Below are positions 33,943 to 46,508 of a stretch of 64,000 nt of DNA, piece by piece (position 1 is the first letter of the stretch; the number at the start of each line of letters is the position of its first letter). The DNA lies in assembly GCA_020912385.1 (NCBI GenBank), contig CP087215.1, positions 806,001 through 870,000 on the forward strand. Direction: 5' to 3'. This DNA comes from Neofusicoccum parvum. Lineage: Eukaryota > Ascomycota > Dothideomycetes > Botryosphaeriales > Botryosphaeriaceae. The notes beneath the pieces are model-generated. The model was not told the origin of the DNA. It did not search any database and worked only from the letters and a program-made list of their open reading frames with translations. A program made the position numbers and the translations under genes.

Positions 33943-34865
33943 TCACACCCTCTCGTCCACGACAGCCGCTAGCAGCCTGCGAGGCAACTCTCGAGGCAGC
34001 TCGACCGGATCGCTCGCGCCGATGGTCTCATCTGACATCATAGACGACTCGAGATCCTCGATGCTCTCGCCCCGCGTGTCTTCGACCAGAACGAGGTACA
34101 GACACAGCAGCCAGACCGCCTCGGCTTCTACACAGCTGATCCACTCTCTTCCCGACCAGCGCTCCGCGCAATCCCTCATGGCCTGCGGAATTTCCTTTCC
34201 GCACCTCGCGAGCTCGCGTTCTACAACCGTGGCCGCCGCCGCAACGACGACGTCCTTGGTGCGCTCTTCGGACTCCTTCAGCCAGGGCAGATCCACGCCC
34301 CCAGCCTTCCACCGCCGGCGGAGGGTGCTGGACTGCCAATGCAGAAACCTGACAAACGGGTCAACCTGCCGCGCCGGCGGCTCCACGACACCAAAGAAGA
34401 ACCGCGCCAACGCCCTCGCGCTGCCCGGGCTGGCGGCGTCCACGAGCAGCGGCAGCGCGCCCACGCCGGGCGCCGTCGGGCTCCGGCCCGGGAGCGGCAG
34501 CCGGGCAGGCGCACGCAGCCGCGCTGCCGAGGTCGGAAACGCAGCGGATGGGGATGGCGAGCGAATAGGGGAGGGTGCCGGGCGCGGCGGGCGCTCAGAC
34601 GCCAGGGGCCGTGGTTCGTCGCTCGGGTGGGCTATTTTCAGCCAGCTCCGAAGGGACCACCGCGGGGCTCGTCTTCTGGGGTAGCCGTCCTGCCAGCCCG
34701 GCGAGTCTGAGCTCGACGACGAGGAGCGGCTGTTGCTGTTCTGTGCGGGTCGTTAGCGGTGTTTCGAACGTGGGCGCGCTCAATGCGGACCAGAGGTCGC
34801 GGTTCGAGGGCTTGCACGGTGATGTTGGAGGGCGTGACGCCCATCTTGTAGATGGCGGAGCTCAT
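33943..34865 (-). CDS. Unknown protein with helical C-terminal domain
   Basis: Proposed exon 1 34865-34818 (MSSAIYKMGVTPSNIT), 77-bp intron (GTGCAA donor, CGCTAACG branch, GCACAG acceptor), exon 2 34740-33943; 281 residues. The acceptor side is strong; the donor is weak and could be elsewhere. Exon 2 begins with a Ser/Arg-rich disordered stretch. From about residue 100 it becomes a well-composed helical domain: VGALPLLVDAASPGSARALA, FVRFLHWQSSTLRRRWKAGG, EERTKDVVVAAAATVVEREL, then WISCVEAEAVWLLCLYLVLV. Codon-position bias and the absence of stops over 266 codons support coding. No family recognised; the hydrophobic C-terminal stretch may be a buried helix rather than a membrane span. Confidence 0.5.
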
Positions 34866-36498
34866 CGTGTAGCAATTGATGGCGCGCCGGGGCTGCTGCG
34901 GATGGAATGATGATCAGCTAGCGGAATGATGGGTTTGACTGATCTGATGCGTCTGTCGATGATGGAGCAGATCTGGGATGGAGGGCAGCGGATCATCACC
35001 ATCTCGCCCACCAGGAAACACAGGTGCGATCCCCTGAATTGCCATCGCCGCTCGAAAACGAATAGGTGGAAGTAACGACATGGCGGCCCTCCTCCTGCCA
35101 GCCGTCTTCCTGCTGTCCTGCTGGCAGGTGCGTGCGGTGATGCCACGTCAAGGTCCCTCCACCAGCGCAGCCGTACCCCACATGGGTGTTCCCTCAACCG
35201 CCAGGGCTGCGAAAGGAGCAGTCCGGCGATTCCATTACTTGATGACGTCGCACGACTGCCAAGCAGCCATCGTTCTAGAAGTGAAGGTCGATTCAACGGC
35301 GGAGATCTGGCGCGTCGTGGCAGAAGTGGGATGATGGACGTCGGGTGGAGACCGGCCGAGAGGGAGCAACGATCAGCGAGCGGGAAGCGCGATGGACCCG
35401 GCTCCGGCGATACGATCTGCGTTCTAACGCCCACAATCGAACATTCTCTGCAGAGTTTGCGCGTTCGCGCTCACCGCAGGTTGCATCGCATGAACATGGG
35501 GCCAGGCTGCCCATTAATCGCGGCACGCGCCTGCAGGTGCAGCGCAGCATCTCTTCACGCAGGCACCCCGGGCGCGCGCCGGGGATTGGGCAGCGGCCGC
35601 AGCAGCGGTTGCGGGTGGGATGACGATATCGCAGGGCCGTGGGCAATCGATAAAGCCCACTGGCCAGCGGGCGGCGGCCCTGCATTGGGATCGGAAATGA
35701 GCATGGCCAGGAGGTCGAAATAGAGGCGCCAGGGGTTTCGCCGTCCCACGGCTCGCGTGAGGCCCGGCAGCACGTGAGAAACGGCGCCGGGCGTGTCGAA
35801 CCGCGTGTCAGCCAGTGCTGGAGGACGCGCTCACCGCTCCGTCATGGCGCGGCGGGAGGCTAGACTCGACGACTAGGCGGCCCAGGGCAAGATGTCAACA
35901 GCGGCGCGCAGGCTTGCGGCAGCCGGGCCATTCAGCGAAAAGTCATCGCGCCGGCCGCTGCTCTGGACCAATCACTGCTGTGGGGGGGCAGCGCGCCGGC
36001 CTAGCGGCGATCCCTGCTGCCCGGCCTACCGCCAGAGCGACTCCTGAACGACGGTCGTGATAAGCTACGAGGAGCTCCCTGCTCCTCCTCCACCACGTTT
36101 CGCAGAGGTCCCTCCCTGCCGCCCGGCCCTACGCAGATTGCCCTTCCCACAGCCGGACTTGCGCCGCCATTGAAACACTTGAGCGCCGCCCGCGAGCTCT
36201 CACCTCCACCGCCAGCTGCCGCCGCTAGAGCCCTCGCGTCGCAGTGCTGCTCGCCGCCCCACCACTCAGTCTGAAACAGCGTCGGACGCACTGCTCGAAC
36301 ACAGTCGTCTTATGCCTGTCGCGCGGTAAACGGAGGCCGCCTCCCGCCCGCCGCCGCCAGAGCCTCTAATCTCGATTCCGATCCGCGTCCTCGACATCAT
36401 CTGCCGCCGCCCGCCGCGCAGCCCTCACCTCCCCTCACCCCCCTCCCCGACTCCACGCCGTGGCCGCTGTCTGCGGCTGGCTTGTTGAACAGCTCATC
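34866..36498. other. Divergent upstream region
   Basis: Lies between the minus-strand unknown gene and the plus-strand GAP gene. 36060-36498 is C/T-rich, typical of a long 5' UTR. Open frames here are short and unsupported. Confidence 0.35.
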
Positions 36499-39400
36499 AT
36501 GTCGCTCGACGAAACAACGCCCTCGCCGACCTCCGACGCCCCCGCCGCCGCCGCCCTGCGCTCGCGGAAGCACGTCGACGGCAAGCCCCTGCCTACCGAC
36601 TCCATGGTGACCGTGCCCCTGTCGCCCACCGAGCAGGAAACGCCCGCCACCAGCATCGACGCCTGCATGATCCCGAAGCCCGAGATCACCGTGAACAAGA
36701 CGCGCGACAGCAGAACAGGGGCCGCCGCCCCGAGCTTGGACACGGTCACGGAAGGTGAAGTGAAGAAGACTGAAGATGATTCCCAGCAGGAGGAGAGCGG
36801 AGAAAAAGAACCTCGGAGCAGGCCTGCGACCATAGTCCAGCGCTCGCGGAGTGCAAGCTCCGACTCGTCGGCCTCGGACGAGAAGGTCGACTGGGACAAG
36901 CTGGACAAGAAGGAGGAGCAGATTGAGCAGGATGCGGGCTCCGACGAGGTTCGCAGCCGTCCCGCCCCTCCAGTGCCGCCGCATTGCTAACCAGCGCAGA
37001 GCACCGCGCTCCTGCTTGCCAGGCTTGAGCAGGAGAACCAGGCCATCGCAACGGACCCCAAGTCGGCCGCCCAGAAGGCCCGCACGCGCAGCCAGTCTCG
37101 CCCGCCGTCGATGAACCAGCTGAAGAAGCTCGTCGAGGAGCAGTCCTCCCCCGACAACGTCCGCTACTCCCTCCTGCCGTCGCCGCCGCCCATGACCGAG
37201 CTTGAGTTCTGGGCCGCCCTCGTCCGCGACTACACCGGCACCGCGCAGCGCCTGCCGACGCTCACCTCGAGCAAGATCCGCCAGGGTATCCCCGCGCCGC
37301 TGCGTGGCGTGACCTGGGTCAGCATGGCTGGTGCTCGCGACCGTGTCATCGAAGAGCAGTATGAGCGTCTGTGCACCGAGTCGAGCCCGTACGAGAACAT
37401 GATCGGCAAGGACATCGGAAGGAGCTTCCCCGGCGTGGAGATGTTCAGGGACCCCGAAGGCGAGGGCCAGAAGATGCTTGGCCGCGTGCTCAAGTGCTTC
37501 AGCTTGTACGACGATAAGATCGGATACTGCCAGGGCCTGGGCTTCCTCGTCGGTCCGCTGCTGATGCAGATGGGCGACAAGGAGGCCTTCTGCGTGCTGG
37601 TCCGGTAAGTGCACACTTTGGTGCGGCATGCATGCGCAGACATCTGACATTCGCGCAGGCTTATGGAGGACTACGACCTTCGGTCTTGCTTCCTGCCCGA
37701 CCTCTCTGGCCTCCACCTCCGCATCTACCAGTTCCGCCGCCTCATGCAGCAGCACATCCCCGCCCTCTCCGCCCATCTTGAGACGATGAACATCGAGGCC
37801 GCATACCTGTCGCAATGGTTCCTATCTTTCTTCGCCGTCACCTGCCCTCTGCCGATGCTGTTCCGCATCTACGACGTCATCTTCGCCGAGGGTGCCTCCG
37901 AGACCATCATGCGCGTTGCGCTCGCCATCATGCGCAAGAACGAGAAGCGCCTCCTCGGCTTCACCGAGTTCGAGGACGTCATCCAGCTGCTCCTCTCGCG
38001 ATCTCTGTGGGACCCCTACGGCTGCAACCAGCAGTCGGCCGACGACCTGGTCAACGACTTCTGCAGCTTCACGAGCGTCGTCACCCGCGAGCACCTCCAG
38101 AACCTCGAGGCCAGCTTCCGCGAGGCATCGAGCGACGAGACGGTCTCCAAGGGCTTCTTCCCCGAAGTCCAGAGCGCAGCACAGAGGTTCCTTGGCCGCA
38201 TCTGGGGCCCCGACAAGAGGTCGACCACGGCAACGCTCAGCCCGCCTGCGGACAAGCAGTCTCGTCCGGTCAGCTTCATGAAGCGCACGGCGTCAAAGCA
38301 GAGCATTGCCTCGACTCTGAATTCGATCGACGGCTCGGATAGCACAGGTAGAAGCCACAACAGCACGGCCACGGCCATGACTGAATTCACTAACGGATCG
38401 CGCGAATCGACAGCCGACGCCCTGTCGGTCAAGTCCATGAAGATAGGAAACTCCAGGAACACCATGATGTCGCACCACGACCGGGACTTGCACAGCCAGA
38501 TCGAAGATCTCCTGACCGCCCTCAGCGAGATGCAGCGCGAGCACGCCTCGCTGGCCGCGCAGCTGCAGAAGGAACGCGAGGACCGCCGTGAAGACCACCG
38601 CGTGGTCCGCACCCTCGTCGAGCGCGTCAAGCAGGACAAGGGCATCGTCACCACGACCAAGGCCCAGCGCCGCCGCACCGCACCCTTCAACGGCCTCGAG
38701 GATCTTCAGTCCAAGCGCATGTCGACCCCGCCCTCTCTGACCTCCAACGAAGACTTTCAGGGCATCGTCGAGAAGATCGAGACCCGCTTCCCCGCCAAGG
38801 TGCAGCACCACCGCAACTCCTCCGTCTTCGAGACCAAGCAGTACCTTCGCGACTCGCTCGCACGTGCCAAGGAGCAGCTCCACCTCGAGACGACCCGCTC
38901 GCAATCGCTGTCCCGCCAGCTGCTCGATGCCGAGACCGAGACGTCTTCCCTGCGCAACCAGCTCGACGAAACACGCCAGCGCGTGCAGGCCTCCTCCATC
39001 GAGCGCCAGCGTTTGGAGCGCCAGATCCAAGAGCTGAAGCTGCAGAACCAGCAAGCCCGCAAGGCGGCGACCTGGTCTGGCTCTGACTCGGATGTTCCCA
39101 GCCTGACGCGCTCCGACACGGTCGACTCGGTGTCCTCGACGACCTCGAACAAGGGCCTGCGCGAGTTCAAGCTGGGCCGCAGCAACACCACCCGCGCCCC
39201 GACGACCAAGAACCGCAACAGCTACAACCGCATCGCGCCGACGCCAAACACCTCGGCCCACGGCCCCATCCCGAACCGCAGCTCGAGCCCGCACACCTCC
39301 TCAACGCCCATGTTCAACAAGCGCAGCTCGTCGCTGTCCGCCCATGCCGCCCTCAACAACGATCCCGCTGGTGAACCGGACGCCATTCTGCTCGAGCTCG

Positions 39401-39708
39401 TCAACGCGAAGACCGCCGAGGCCGTCGCACGCCAGGAGCTCGAGGAACTTCGCGCTAGGTTCGAAGGCATGCGCAAGATGCTGGGTGTGGCCACCCCTAG
39501 CGGCAACTCGGCAACGAGCGGCTTGTCGCCGAACGGAGTCCAGAAGTCAGCCACCAGCGACGGCACCGGTTTCTTCGGCAGCGGCGCGTCGTCGGCCAAG
39601 ACTCCCGGCAGTTCGCACAGCACGGCCAGCAACAGCGGTGGCGGCGGCGGCGGCTTCTGGGGCTGGGGAAAGAGGACCGTGAGCACGGCGACCGTCGAGA
39701 CCAAGTAA
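36499..39708 (+). CDS. gyp5: Rab GTPase-activating protein, TBC domain, Gyp5-type
   Basis: Three exons: 36499-36948, 37000-37604 and 37659-39708, with introns of 51 bp (GTTCGC donor, GCTAACC branch) and 54 bp (GTAAGT, CTGACA), giving 1034 residues. The start is the ATG in ATCATGTCGCTC; an earlier in-frame GTG is not used. The N-terminal 220 residues are acidic and disordered. The TBC domain spans about 237-490 and carries both catalytic fingers: IGKDIGR with Arg291 and YCQ with Gln328. Long coiled coils follow at about 629-680, 749-821 and 929-960, and a Gly-rich tail (GGGGGGFWGWGKR). Known family role: stimulating GTP hydrolysis on Rab GTPases such as Ypt1/Sec4 in Golgi-to-plasma-membrane traffic and polarised growth. 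Conserved housekeeping gene between two accessory regions; intact. Confidence 0.92.
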
Positions 39709-41020
39709 GGGAGACGCGATGACGACCGAACCAAAAGAACGAAACCAACACAAAAACATGCACACGAACATTAGAGGGGGCATTGCATCTTGCATCACCA
39801 TCATCATACAGAGCGACGGAGTATAGGCGCTGTTTGTCGTCACCGTGCCATTTGACGCACGCATCAGCACGTTTCCAACCCAGCGAGAGCGCATCATTTC
39901 ACCGTTGCGTCTCAGCGTCTCACCCCTGCGCATAACTGTACACGCACCACAAACCTTGTACCACGATCGATATTCGCCATATGCCTTGCTGTAGAGTCAC
40001 CAAAGACTACACATACGCGAAGAAGGGCGGCTTACGTTTCTCCGCCCGCTTTTTCACATTTTCTCAACTTCTTTTCCTCATACCGTTACGAGCGCGGATC
40101 ATTTGCACATTTCAAAGGGGTTTCATCGCTTTTCCACATAAATCGGGGGTTTTTCGCAATAAAGTTCTCGAATGGGCACGGTTAAATTCTGGGTGGTGTT
40201 TGCTGTTTTACTTTTCTCTTTCTGACGGAGGGATACTTTGTCTTGCTGTTCTTACATACCACTGCTATACAACTGCTGCTGTTTTGCTGCATATGGGGGA
40301 AGGAAAGAAGAAAAAGAGTGGGAAGGCTCTTTTGTACGCTCTAGCTGGCTGGATGTGAGGAGGATGGAGTCAGGATGGAAATGGGACGGACGGCTGACAG
40401 CAGTAATTATCGAAGATACCAAAATTCGAGATGTGAATGGCTTTTTCTCTTCTAAAGATGGAGTTTCCAGATGGCTTGATGTGATGACGTGTGAGGTTTG
40501 GTGGTGTTCTGCTGCCGCCGTCTGCACTGTTGCTATTGTACCGTCACCAAGGGCGGCGGAGGCTTGAGGTCATGGCTAGCTGGCATTGGTCTGCTCAAAG
40601 GCGCCTGCAGAGGGCTCTGTTGTGGTCGTCCGTGGCAATGGCAGATCGATGCTACTGGCATCACGCAATGTCGTCTTGCGGCGGCCAAGGGATACTTCGA
40701 GGCTGCGGCGGCCACACCAACTCTGCTCCGCATGGACGGACGTCCAGCTCAGAGAGACAGACCATTGTCCACCGCGCTTGCATCTATCACGCAGACAACG
40801 GAAAGAAACCAACGAAGCTCCCACTCCACACGGCCATGGTGCTGGCCCTGGCCCTCGAGCTGGATCCCCGACGGCCTTCCCTCCGCACCCACGTGTCAGC
40901 ACGCCTCGCCTCTGCCACATCCAGCCTCATCGGTCTGTTCCTTCCTAGTGCTTCCACACCCACCCGATCAGGCATCATACGCGAAGCCTGCCGGGTGTTA
41001 GTAAGCGAGGAACCCCCGTC

Positions 41021-41312
41021 TCTCCCACATATATAAACCCCCCTCCCCCTCCCCCTCCGGACCTTTTTTTCTTCTTCATGCAGAACGGTTATTATGCTAA
41101 TCTAAGTCATACGGCATATTCGGGGAAGTCAGCGCTCAAGTATGCGGCTTCCTGCTCAGGCTTGCCGTTTGGCGAGCTGAGTATCCAGTGGGCGTGAAGC
41201 TTATTGGTCCGAACAATTTTTGATTTCTGGTCCGAAAGGACCTTAAACACGCTCATCATTTTTTTTCGTTGGCTTTCTGCCCTTGCGGTGGAGGTTGAGG
41301 AAGAAGATCTCT
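41021..41312 (+). repeat. Dispersed element copy R3
   Basis: CTCCCACATATATAAACCCC, C/T-rich tract, CTTTTTTTTCTTCTTCATG, ending TTTTCGTTGGC...GAGGTTGAGGAAGAAGATCT. Same order and spacing as R1, R2 and R4; ATATATAAAC is a good TATA box. The coding-like middle of R1 is not preserved. Confidence 0.5.
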
Positions 41313-43492
41313 TTAGTTTAGTCTCTGGATGCGGTAAGTGGCTCATGCTCTGGGAGAGCTTCTTAGTTCAGTCTCTGGAAGTGATTACATCTCTGCAGGT
41401 CACGACGGCACTTCACAGAGTTACCGCATTCGCTCAGTGCATCATTGCCTTGGAAGATTGCTACACTCTTGCATGTCCCGCTGGCTATCGCTGATACTGG
41501 GCATCGTGTCGTGGTTCCTTCGAGCTACGGCGTGATAGCGATGGACGGGTAGGCTGATGACGGGCTCGGCGGCTTCATGTTCACTTCATTCAAATGCGGC
41601 GTCGCAACCTGGTTTGGGGTCCATCAGGAGCTCCAAAGCCTTGGGGTTATCTGGATCCTTTGGCGATGTGCCTTGTGGTCAGGTAGCTCGCGAAGTAGTG
41701 ATGTTGTGTCTATATCGGCGACGAGGGTGCCTTACTTCGCAGACCTGAAGGTGACACAGAAGACGAATTCATCAAGAAGTAGCCTTCGCGGGAGCTTTAA
41801 GAGGAGTTTTCGTTTGTGTGCATGGTGTTGTATTCGTGATTTGGCTCGCCGCTTCATCTCCGCCGCTGCCGCGCTGGTCGTCTTCCTTGCCGGATGTGGG
41901 CCACTCGCGCGCTCTTGGTCACATCGCTTTCACCAAGTTATCAAAAGTCTGGCTCAGAACACACTCATAGAGTTATCCAAAGTGAACCAGGCGTGGATGG
42001 TTGCAGTTATTCGGCTGCGAGCTATCTGCGACCTGTTTCCGCGCGCTATCAGCGCAGGTAGTTGACTGCGCAGGGTGAGCCGCGCTTCCTCTTGCCTGCA
42101 AATCTCCCGGGTGAGGATGGCCTGAGACGAGCAGTCTATGCTCCCTCCCACTACAGCTGCCATGCTTGCGGCCTCCCATTCACCTTTTCCGGTTGCCGCT
42201 GCTGCCAGCTGGTGGAGGCCGACCCTCCCCGCATTTCTCCTCACCCTCGCAGCCAACGACGCAACCAACACGGCGCGACCAACACGGCACGACCACCGCG
42301 GCACCTCACCGCCGCAACCCCCTCTCCCTCCCCACCCGCGGCGCGAGACGCCACAACCCCAGCTCTACCGCCACCGCGCCAACCGCGAACCCCCTTCCGC
42401 AGCCCATCCCCACCGCAACCAGCCCTCCAGACACGCCCCGCCCCCACCGAGCACATCCGAGCCACCGAACCACCGCCAACCCGCAGCCCTGCCGCGCATG
42501 AACCACGGCCGCCGCGATGGCGCAATCGTGCGACGTTCTCGAAGCCCTCTGTCGCAGGGCTGTCTGGCGCCGTCGCCGGGCGTGTCGCAGAGCCCGGCGC
42601 GGCGATGACGTCAGGGACAGGGGGCGGCGCGCAGCGGACGCGTCGCGCGGCGGAGAGACGCGGCGAGTCGCGTTGGGGTCTGGGTTTGGCGCGGACGCGT
42701 GCAGGGATGCGCGTGTGGGGGCGGCGGATGCGGAGGCGGGAGCGTTGTCTCCGCACAAGGCTTCACTCCAGCTTCGTTGTTTCGTCCTCGTTCTTCCCCG
42801 GCGGCGGCGGCGGCGGCGGCAGAGGGGAGGCTCCGCACCGTGTTGACCGGCTGCTCGCCTGGCCGTGACGTGGCGCCTGTGTCGATGCAAGCTGAACGCG
42901 CTCAGCCTCAGCGCATGCCCAGGCGGCCACGCACACGATGCCGACCGGTCAATTGCGAAGAGGTAGTACGGCCTCAGAATGCGCTGATGCGTTGGAGGTG
43001 GATCATGCCCCCAACTCCACGTCTGTCGGAGGCGCAACTTGTGCAACCACACTTTCGAGGCTCAGCCGTCTGTGCCTTTAAGGGGTTTGTGGCTCATTGA
43101 CGACACGGCCATGCAGATCCAGGGGTCTCATATCGCAAATGCGTAATGTCGCTACATGGCCGAGTGTGGTGCAGTGCCGAAATGGCGTTTTTGCGCAACG
43201 GCGCACTCGGCACGGGTGCCATGCGAGGACAACTCAACAATGGTGGTGCTCAGCCTTGCCGCGGCGACCCCTCCTTATGCACTTCCGGGGGTATGAGAGC
43301 CTCTATGCCTTGCCAACTCACACCATGAGGCGTTTTACGCGCACTAAGCCACCTTTGATACCTGTACAGCCTCCGGTTGTTGTTGAGAGAACCAGGCTCA
43401 ACTCTCGCTTCACGGATCGCCATTGGTGCATTTTTTGCTACGCTTTGCATGCGTTATCGTATCACAGTTGCATCTGCACGCCTTCCGACCTT

Positions 43493-43506
43493 TGCGCATC
43501 TGCGCA
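43493..43506. promoter_or_regulatory. Paired TGCGCA site upstream of Z1
   Basis: TGCGCATCTGCGCA, two TGCGCA palindromes at 8-bp spacing, about 80 bp before a TATA-like AATATAAAG. The same arrangement (TGCGCACTTGCGCA) lies upstream of Z3. Confidence 0.4.
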
Positions 43507-43877
43507 GTTCAGACTGCCTGAGAGTACCACATGCGTTATTGCGCCTCTGCACGTCCCGCAAAACCTTTGGCGTGAATATAAAGCGCCAACTTTTCCTCTG
43601 TTTTTCCTAGTAATGCACAAATTCTTCCTTTCCTTCATCCGGAGCTTACTGCGGGTCATTGTGACTTACGTCAAGTTTTACTACCAGTATAGGTACGGCC
43701 CATCAAGTTAAATATCTTCGCGAGTCTCGCTCTGTCTGGCCATTTCCCTAGATGCAAAGCTGAGAAGCACAACAAACCGTAGAGAATCATATAAAGGCAT
43801 GCTGCCCCCTCCTCAAACTTCATTTCCACTCTTCATCACCCTCGACTTTGCCTCTTGGAGCTTTGACTAATATTACC

Positions 43878-45174
43878 ATGCCGAACAGGAGTCATCCTTC
43901 CAACCCGGGTTGGTCGAGTCGACCTACAAGACACGGGAACATCATACCGGACCCCAAACGAAAGAAGTTCGCTTGCCCTTACAGACAGAAGTATCCGCGA
44001 TGCAGGCCATCAGCCCCATCATGTCTCCATGCATTCACCTCAATCGCCCGTCTGAAGTAAGGTTGATGTGACACCCATGGATGGTATTGTACTCATAACT
44101 GACTATATGTAGGGAGCATCTATATAGATGTCACATGAAGCCACACAGATGTCTGAGGTGCCATGCAACCTTCGAAGATCAGATTTCCTTGGAGTCACAC
44201 GTGCGGGTTTCGGTCTCCGAGATGTGTGTGCCACGTCAGCAACCTGAACTCCTGACTTTCGGGAGAGAAAAAGAAGAGCAATTGAGGAAACGATCCAGCA
44301 GCAGGAAGTCAGATGATGAGAAATGGACTGGGTTATACCGTACACTGTTCCCAAATGATGCGGATGTACCATCGCCATGTAAGCCCAGCATGTGATATGA
44401 TAAGAGCCCCCATACCAAATACTCGTTACTGATTGGACCTCTCATGTAGATCACGATGAAGTTCCCTTGGCTGAGTATCGCGAGTACGCTTGCGATAATC
44501 TGCCGGGCATGCTTATGCATGCACTCAGCACGACTTCGGATTTTGCCCCACTTCCCCAATCCGTTAGGGAGAGAATGGTCCAGGTCCTGTACACATGCAA
44601 CGATAATTTGGTTCAACAATTTCAACAGAGCCAGCAGCTTGAGGCTACCCTGGAAGGCCCAGATTTTGCTTCGACAACTTCCGCATTAATGAGCAGTTCA
44701 AGACGTGTTTCCTTGGCCAACACTCCAGGTACTCACAGCGAGGTTGACCCGGTGGAATGGGAATGGCCCGGCAGCCATACAAATCCCGTGCTGTCTCCAG
44801 TTATGGGTGCCTCGGTCCCTACCGTGCCAACCAACACAACCATGACCAATCAACTCAGCACACCCGTGAATAATGTGCCTTGGACAACCATGAGCGATGG
44901 CATGCAACAGCCTTCCGAAGCTCTGATTCTGGGATCTGGGTGGAGCTCTGCAGACTTCGTAGCCGATGGAGCCTTGTTTCCGACCAGCGACGCGCAGATC
45001 ATGCCTATGCTACCTCCATATAACAGCACTTCAATGGCCGGAGAACCCCCATTCCATCATCCCGCACATGGCCCCGCTGGAGATGACCAATTTGGCGATT
45101 TTTCGTTCATGAACCAGCAAGACAACGTCCAGCAGCGTTTCCACGCAGGAATGTTGGCACCGGAGGAAGAATAG
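43878..45174 (+). CDS. Z1: C2H2/C2HC-type zinc-finger protein, tandem copy 1
   Basis: Exons 43878-44056, 44113-44378 and 44450-45174, introns of 56 and 71 bp; 389 residues from MPNRSHPSNPGW. Conserved block (about 35-165): FACPYRQKYPRCR, SCLHAFTSIARLKEHLYRCH, then CLRCHATFEDQISLESH with a downstream Cys, the basic EEQLRKRSSSRKSDDEKW, and LYRTLFPNDADVPSPY. Introns fall after ARLK (phase 2) and inside the Tyr after PSP (phase 1). This arrangement is a widespread, uncharacterised Pezizomycotina family in which the first Cys/His set and the C-x2-C-x12-H set are thought to bind zinc. The C-terminal 230 residues are Gln/Ser/Pro-rich and unlike those of the other copies, as in transcription-factor activation regions. 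Probably nuclear; targets unknown. Confidence 0.78.
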
Positions 45175-46508
45175 GTGAATTCTTCATTTCCGGAGCGCTT
45201 CACTTATGTCGTATTCTTTTAGGAGTTCCTTCTATTTGGGTATGTGAGGTTTTCGATCATGGCTGTCACATAATTTACCATTTTGGTCTGGCGTGGCGGT
45301 GCTTGAATGATTAGATATTCTCTTTGAAATTGTTGCAATGGTTGCTGAGCTTTGCACAAGGATCTTGAGGAAAATCCTTGCTGATCTCGTCTTTACCGAG
45401 TCCCCGGCACTCATGAGCTGTGTGCAAACCATGCAGGTCACAGGTGGCTCAATCGAGTTCCACGCGTGAACGTTTTCGTGCCCTTATCCGGCGTGATGGG
45501 CATTCCCAAGCTCATGACGTCAGTTTGCATCGCGTAATTTCCCAACGCCCCTTCTCGCGGGGAAGGCACGACACGCGCGAACCTCTTTCGCCCATCTGGC
45601 TCTTGCTGCCATCCCACGCATCAACGGACGGCTCGAATATCTGCGGCTGATGGAGGATAGTCTCGTCGGCAGCCTCAACGTGGTCTCTGCTCGGCTGGAA
45701 GTTTCGACCCGGTCGACGCGCAGCTACCCCACGACTACCGACAGATCGAAAACGAAGGTCAGCGCTGCTCTCGATAAGGCGAACGAAATCGCAATCGCGG
45801 ATACCATCAGCAAGCACCGTTCGCGTCTTGGATGAAACACATTAACCAGGCGCTCTTTAAACTGAAGCCGAAAGACGGTGGCGTCAGTATGGATACGTGG
45901 CAGCCAGCGCTTTGGCAGAGTGATATGATTTCTTCAACCTTGGGGTTTACGTTGCGGAGAAGCGTACGTGGTGACATATTTGCAGCAAGCACCCCTTTGG
46001 CTCCTCTGCTATTGGACAGCATGTACTGACAACGCACTGGTACATAATCCTCCGTAGCCATTCCATGTCTCAGCCTCTCGACAGCGGCGAGTCCAGGCGC
46101 ACTGATCCATCCACTCGGGTCTTCGTGATCGCTACGATCCTGCGAACAAAACGAGACAAATCATAAAACCTGGCTTCTGCCTGCACTTCCCATGGGGCCG
46201 GCAGCCGCGGAGATGTCAGGATCATACGGCGGCGGATTGTTTGGGATCCCAATTGGCGTCTTCTGATGAATTCACGCTACACGTAGAGCTACCTCCTACA
46301 GGACAGAGAATCGCCAGCAATCTGTTGCATATGCATGTCTACCCAACGTTGCTGGTTGGGTAGAAATGTTGACATTTAACAGACGTGGGATGTCCACCCG
46401 CATTCGAGGAGGGCCTGTCAAATTTAGAGTCTACACCGGATACCAGCCCCCTCCCTTTTTCGAAGGTTCTATAAAGGTTTGTAACGGCCATTCTCAAGAG
46501 ATGTCGCG
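45175..46508. other. Intergenic between Z1 and Z2
   Basis: A 61-codon ATG frame at 45650-45835 (MEDSLVGSLNVVSARLEVST) has plausible composition but no family match or intron support. Nothing else seen. Confidence 0.3.

Larger units (their letters stand above)
39709..43877. other. Gene-poor region with one dispersed-repeat copy
   Basis: 39709-40350 is the 3' flank of the GAP gene. Repeat copy R3 lies at 41021-41312. 42200-42900 is low-complexity (C/A-rich on the plus strand, then G-rich) and yields long Pro/Arg-rich open frames on both strands that do not look like proteins. 43493-43506 holds a double TGCGCA site before Z1. Confidence 0.4.

Noticed and set aside
36397..37815. 472-codon open frame on the minus strand opposite the GAP gene
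   Set aside because: Antisense shadow of C-rich codons of a well-supported gene; Gly/Arg/Leu/Val-rich composition with no domain.
42062..43052. Long Pro/Arg/Thr-rich frames on both strands
   Set aside because: Low-complexity C/A- then G-rich DNA; no splice support, no ATG context, no recognisable domain.
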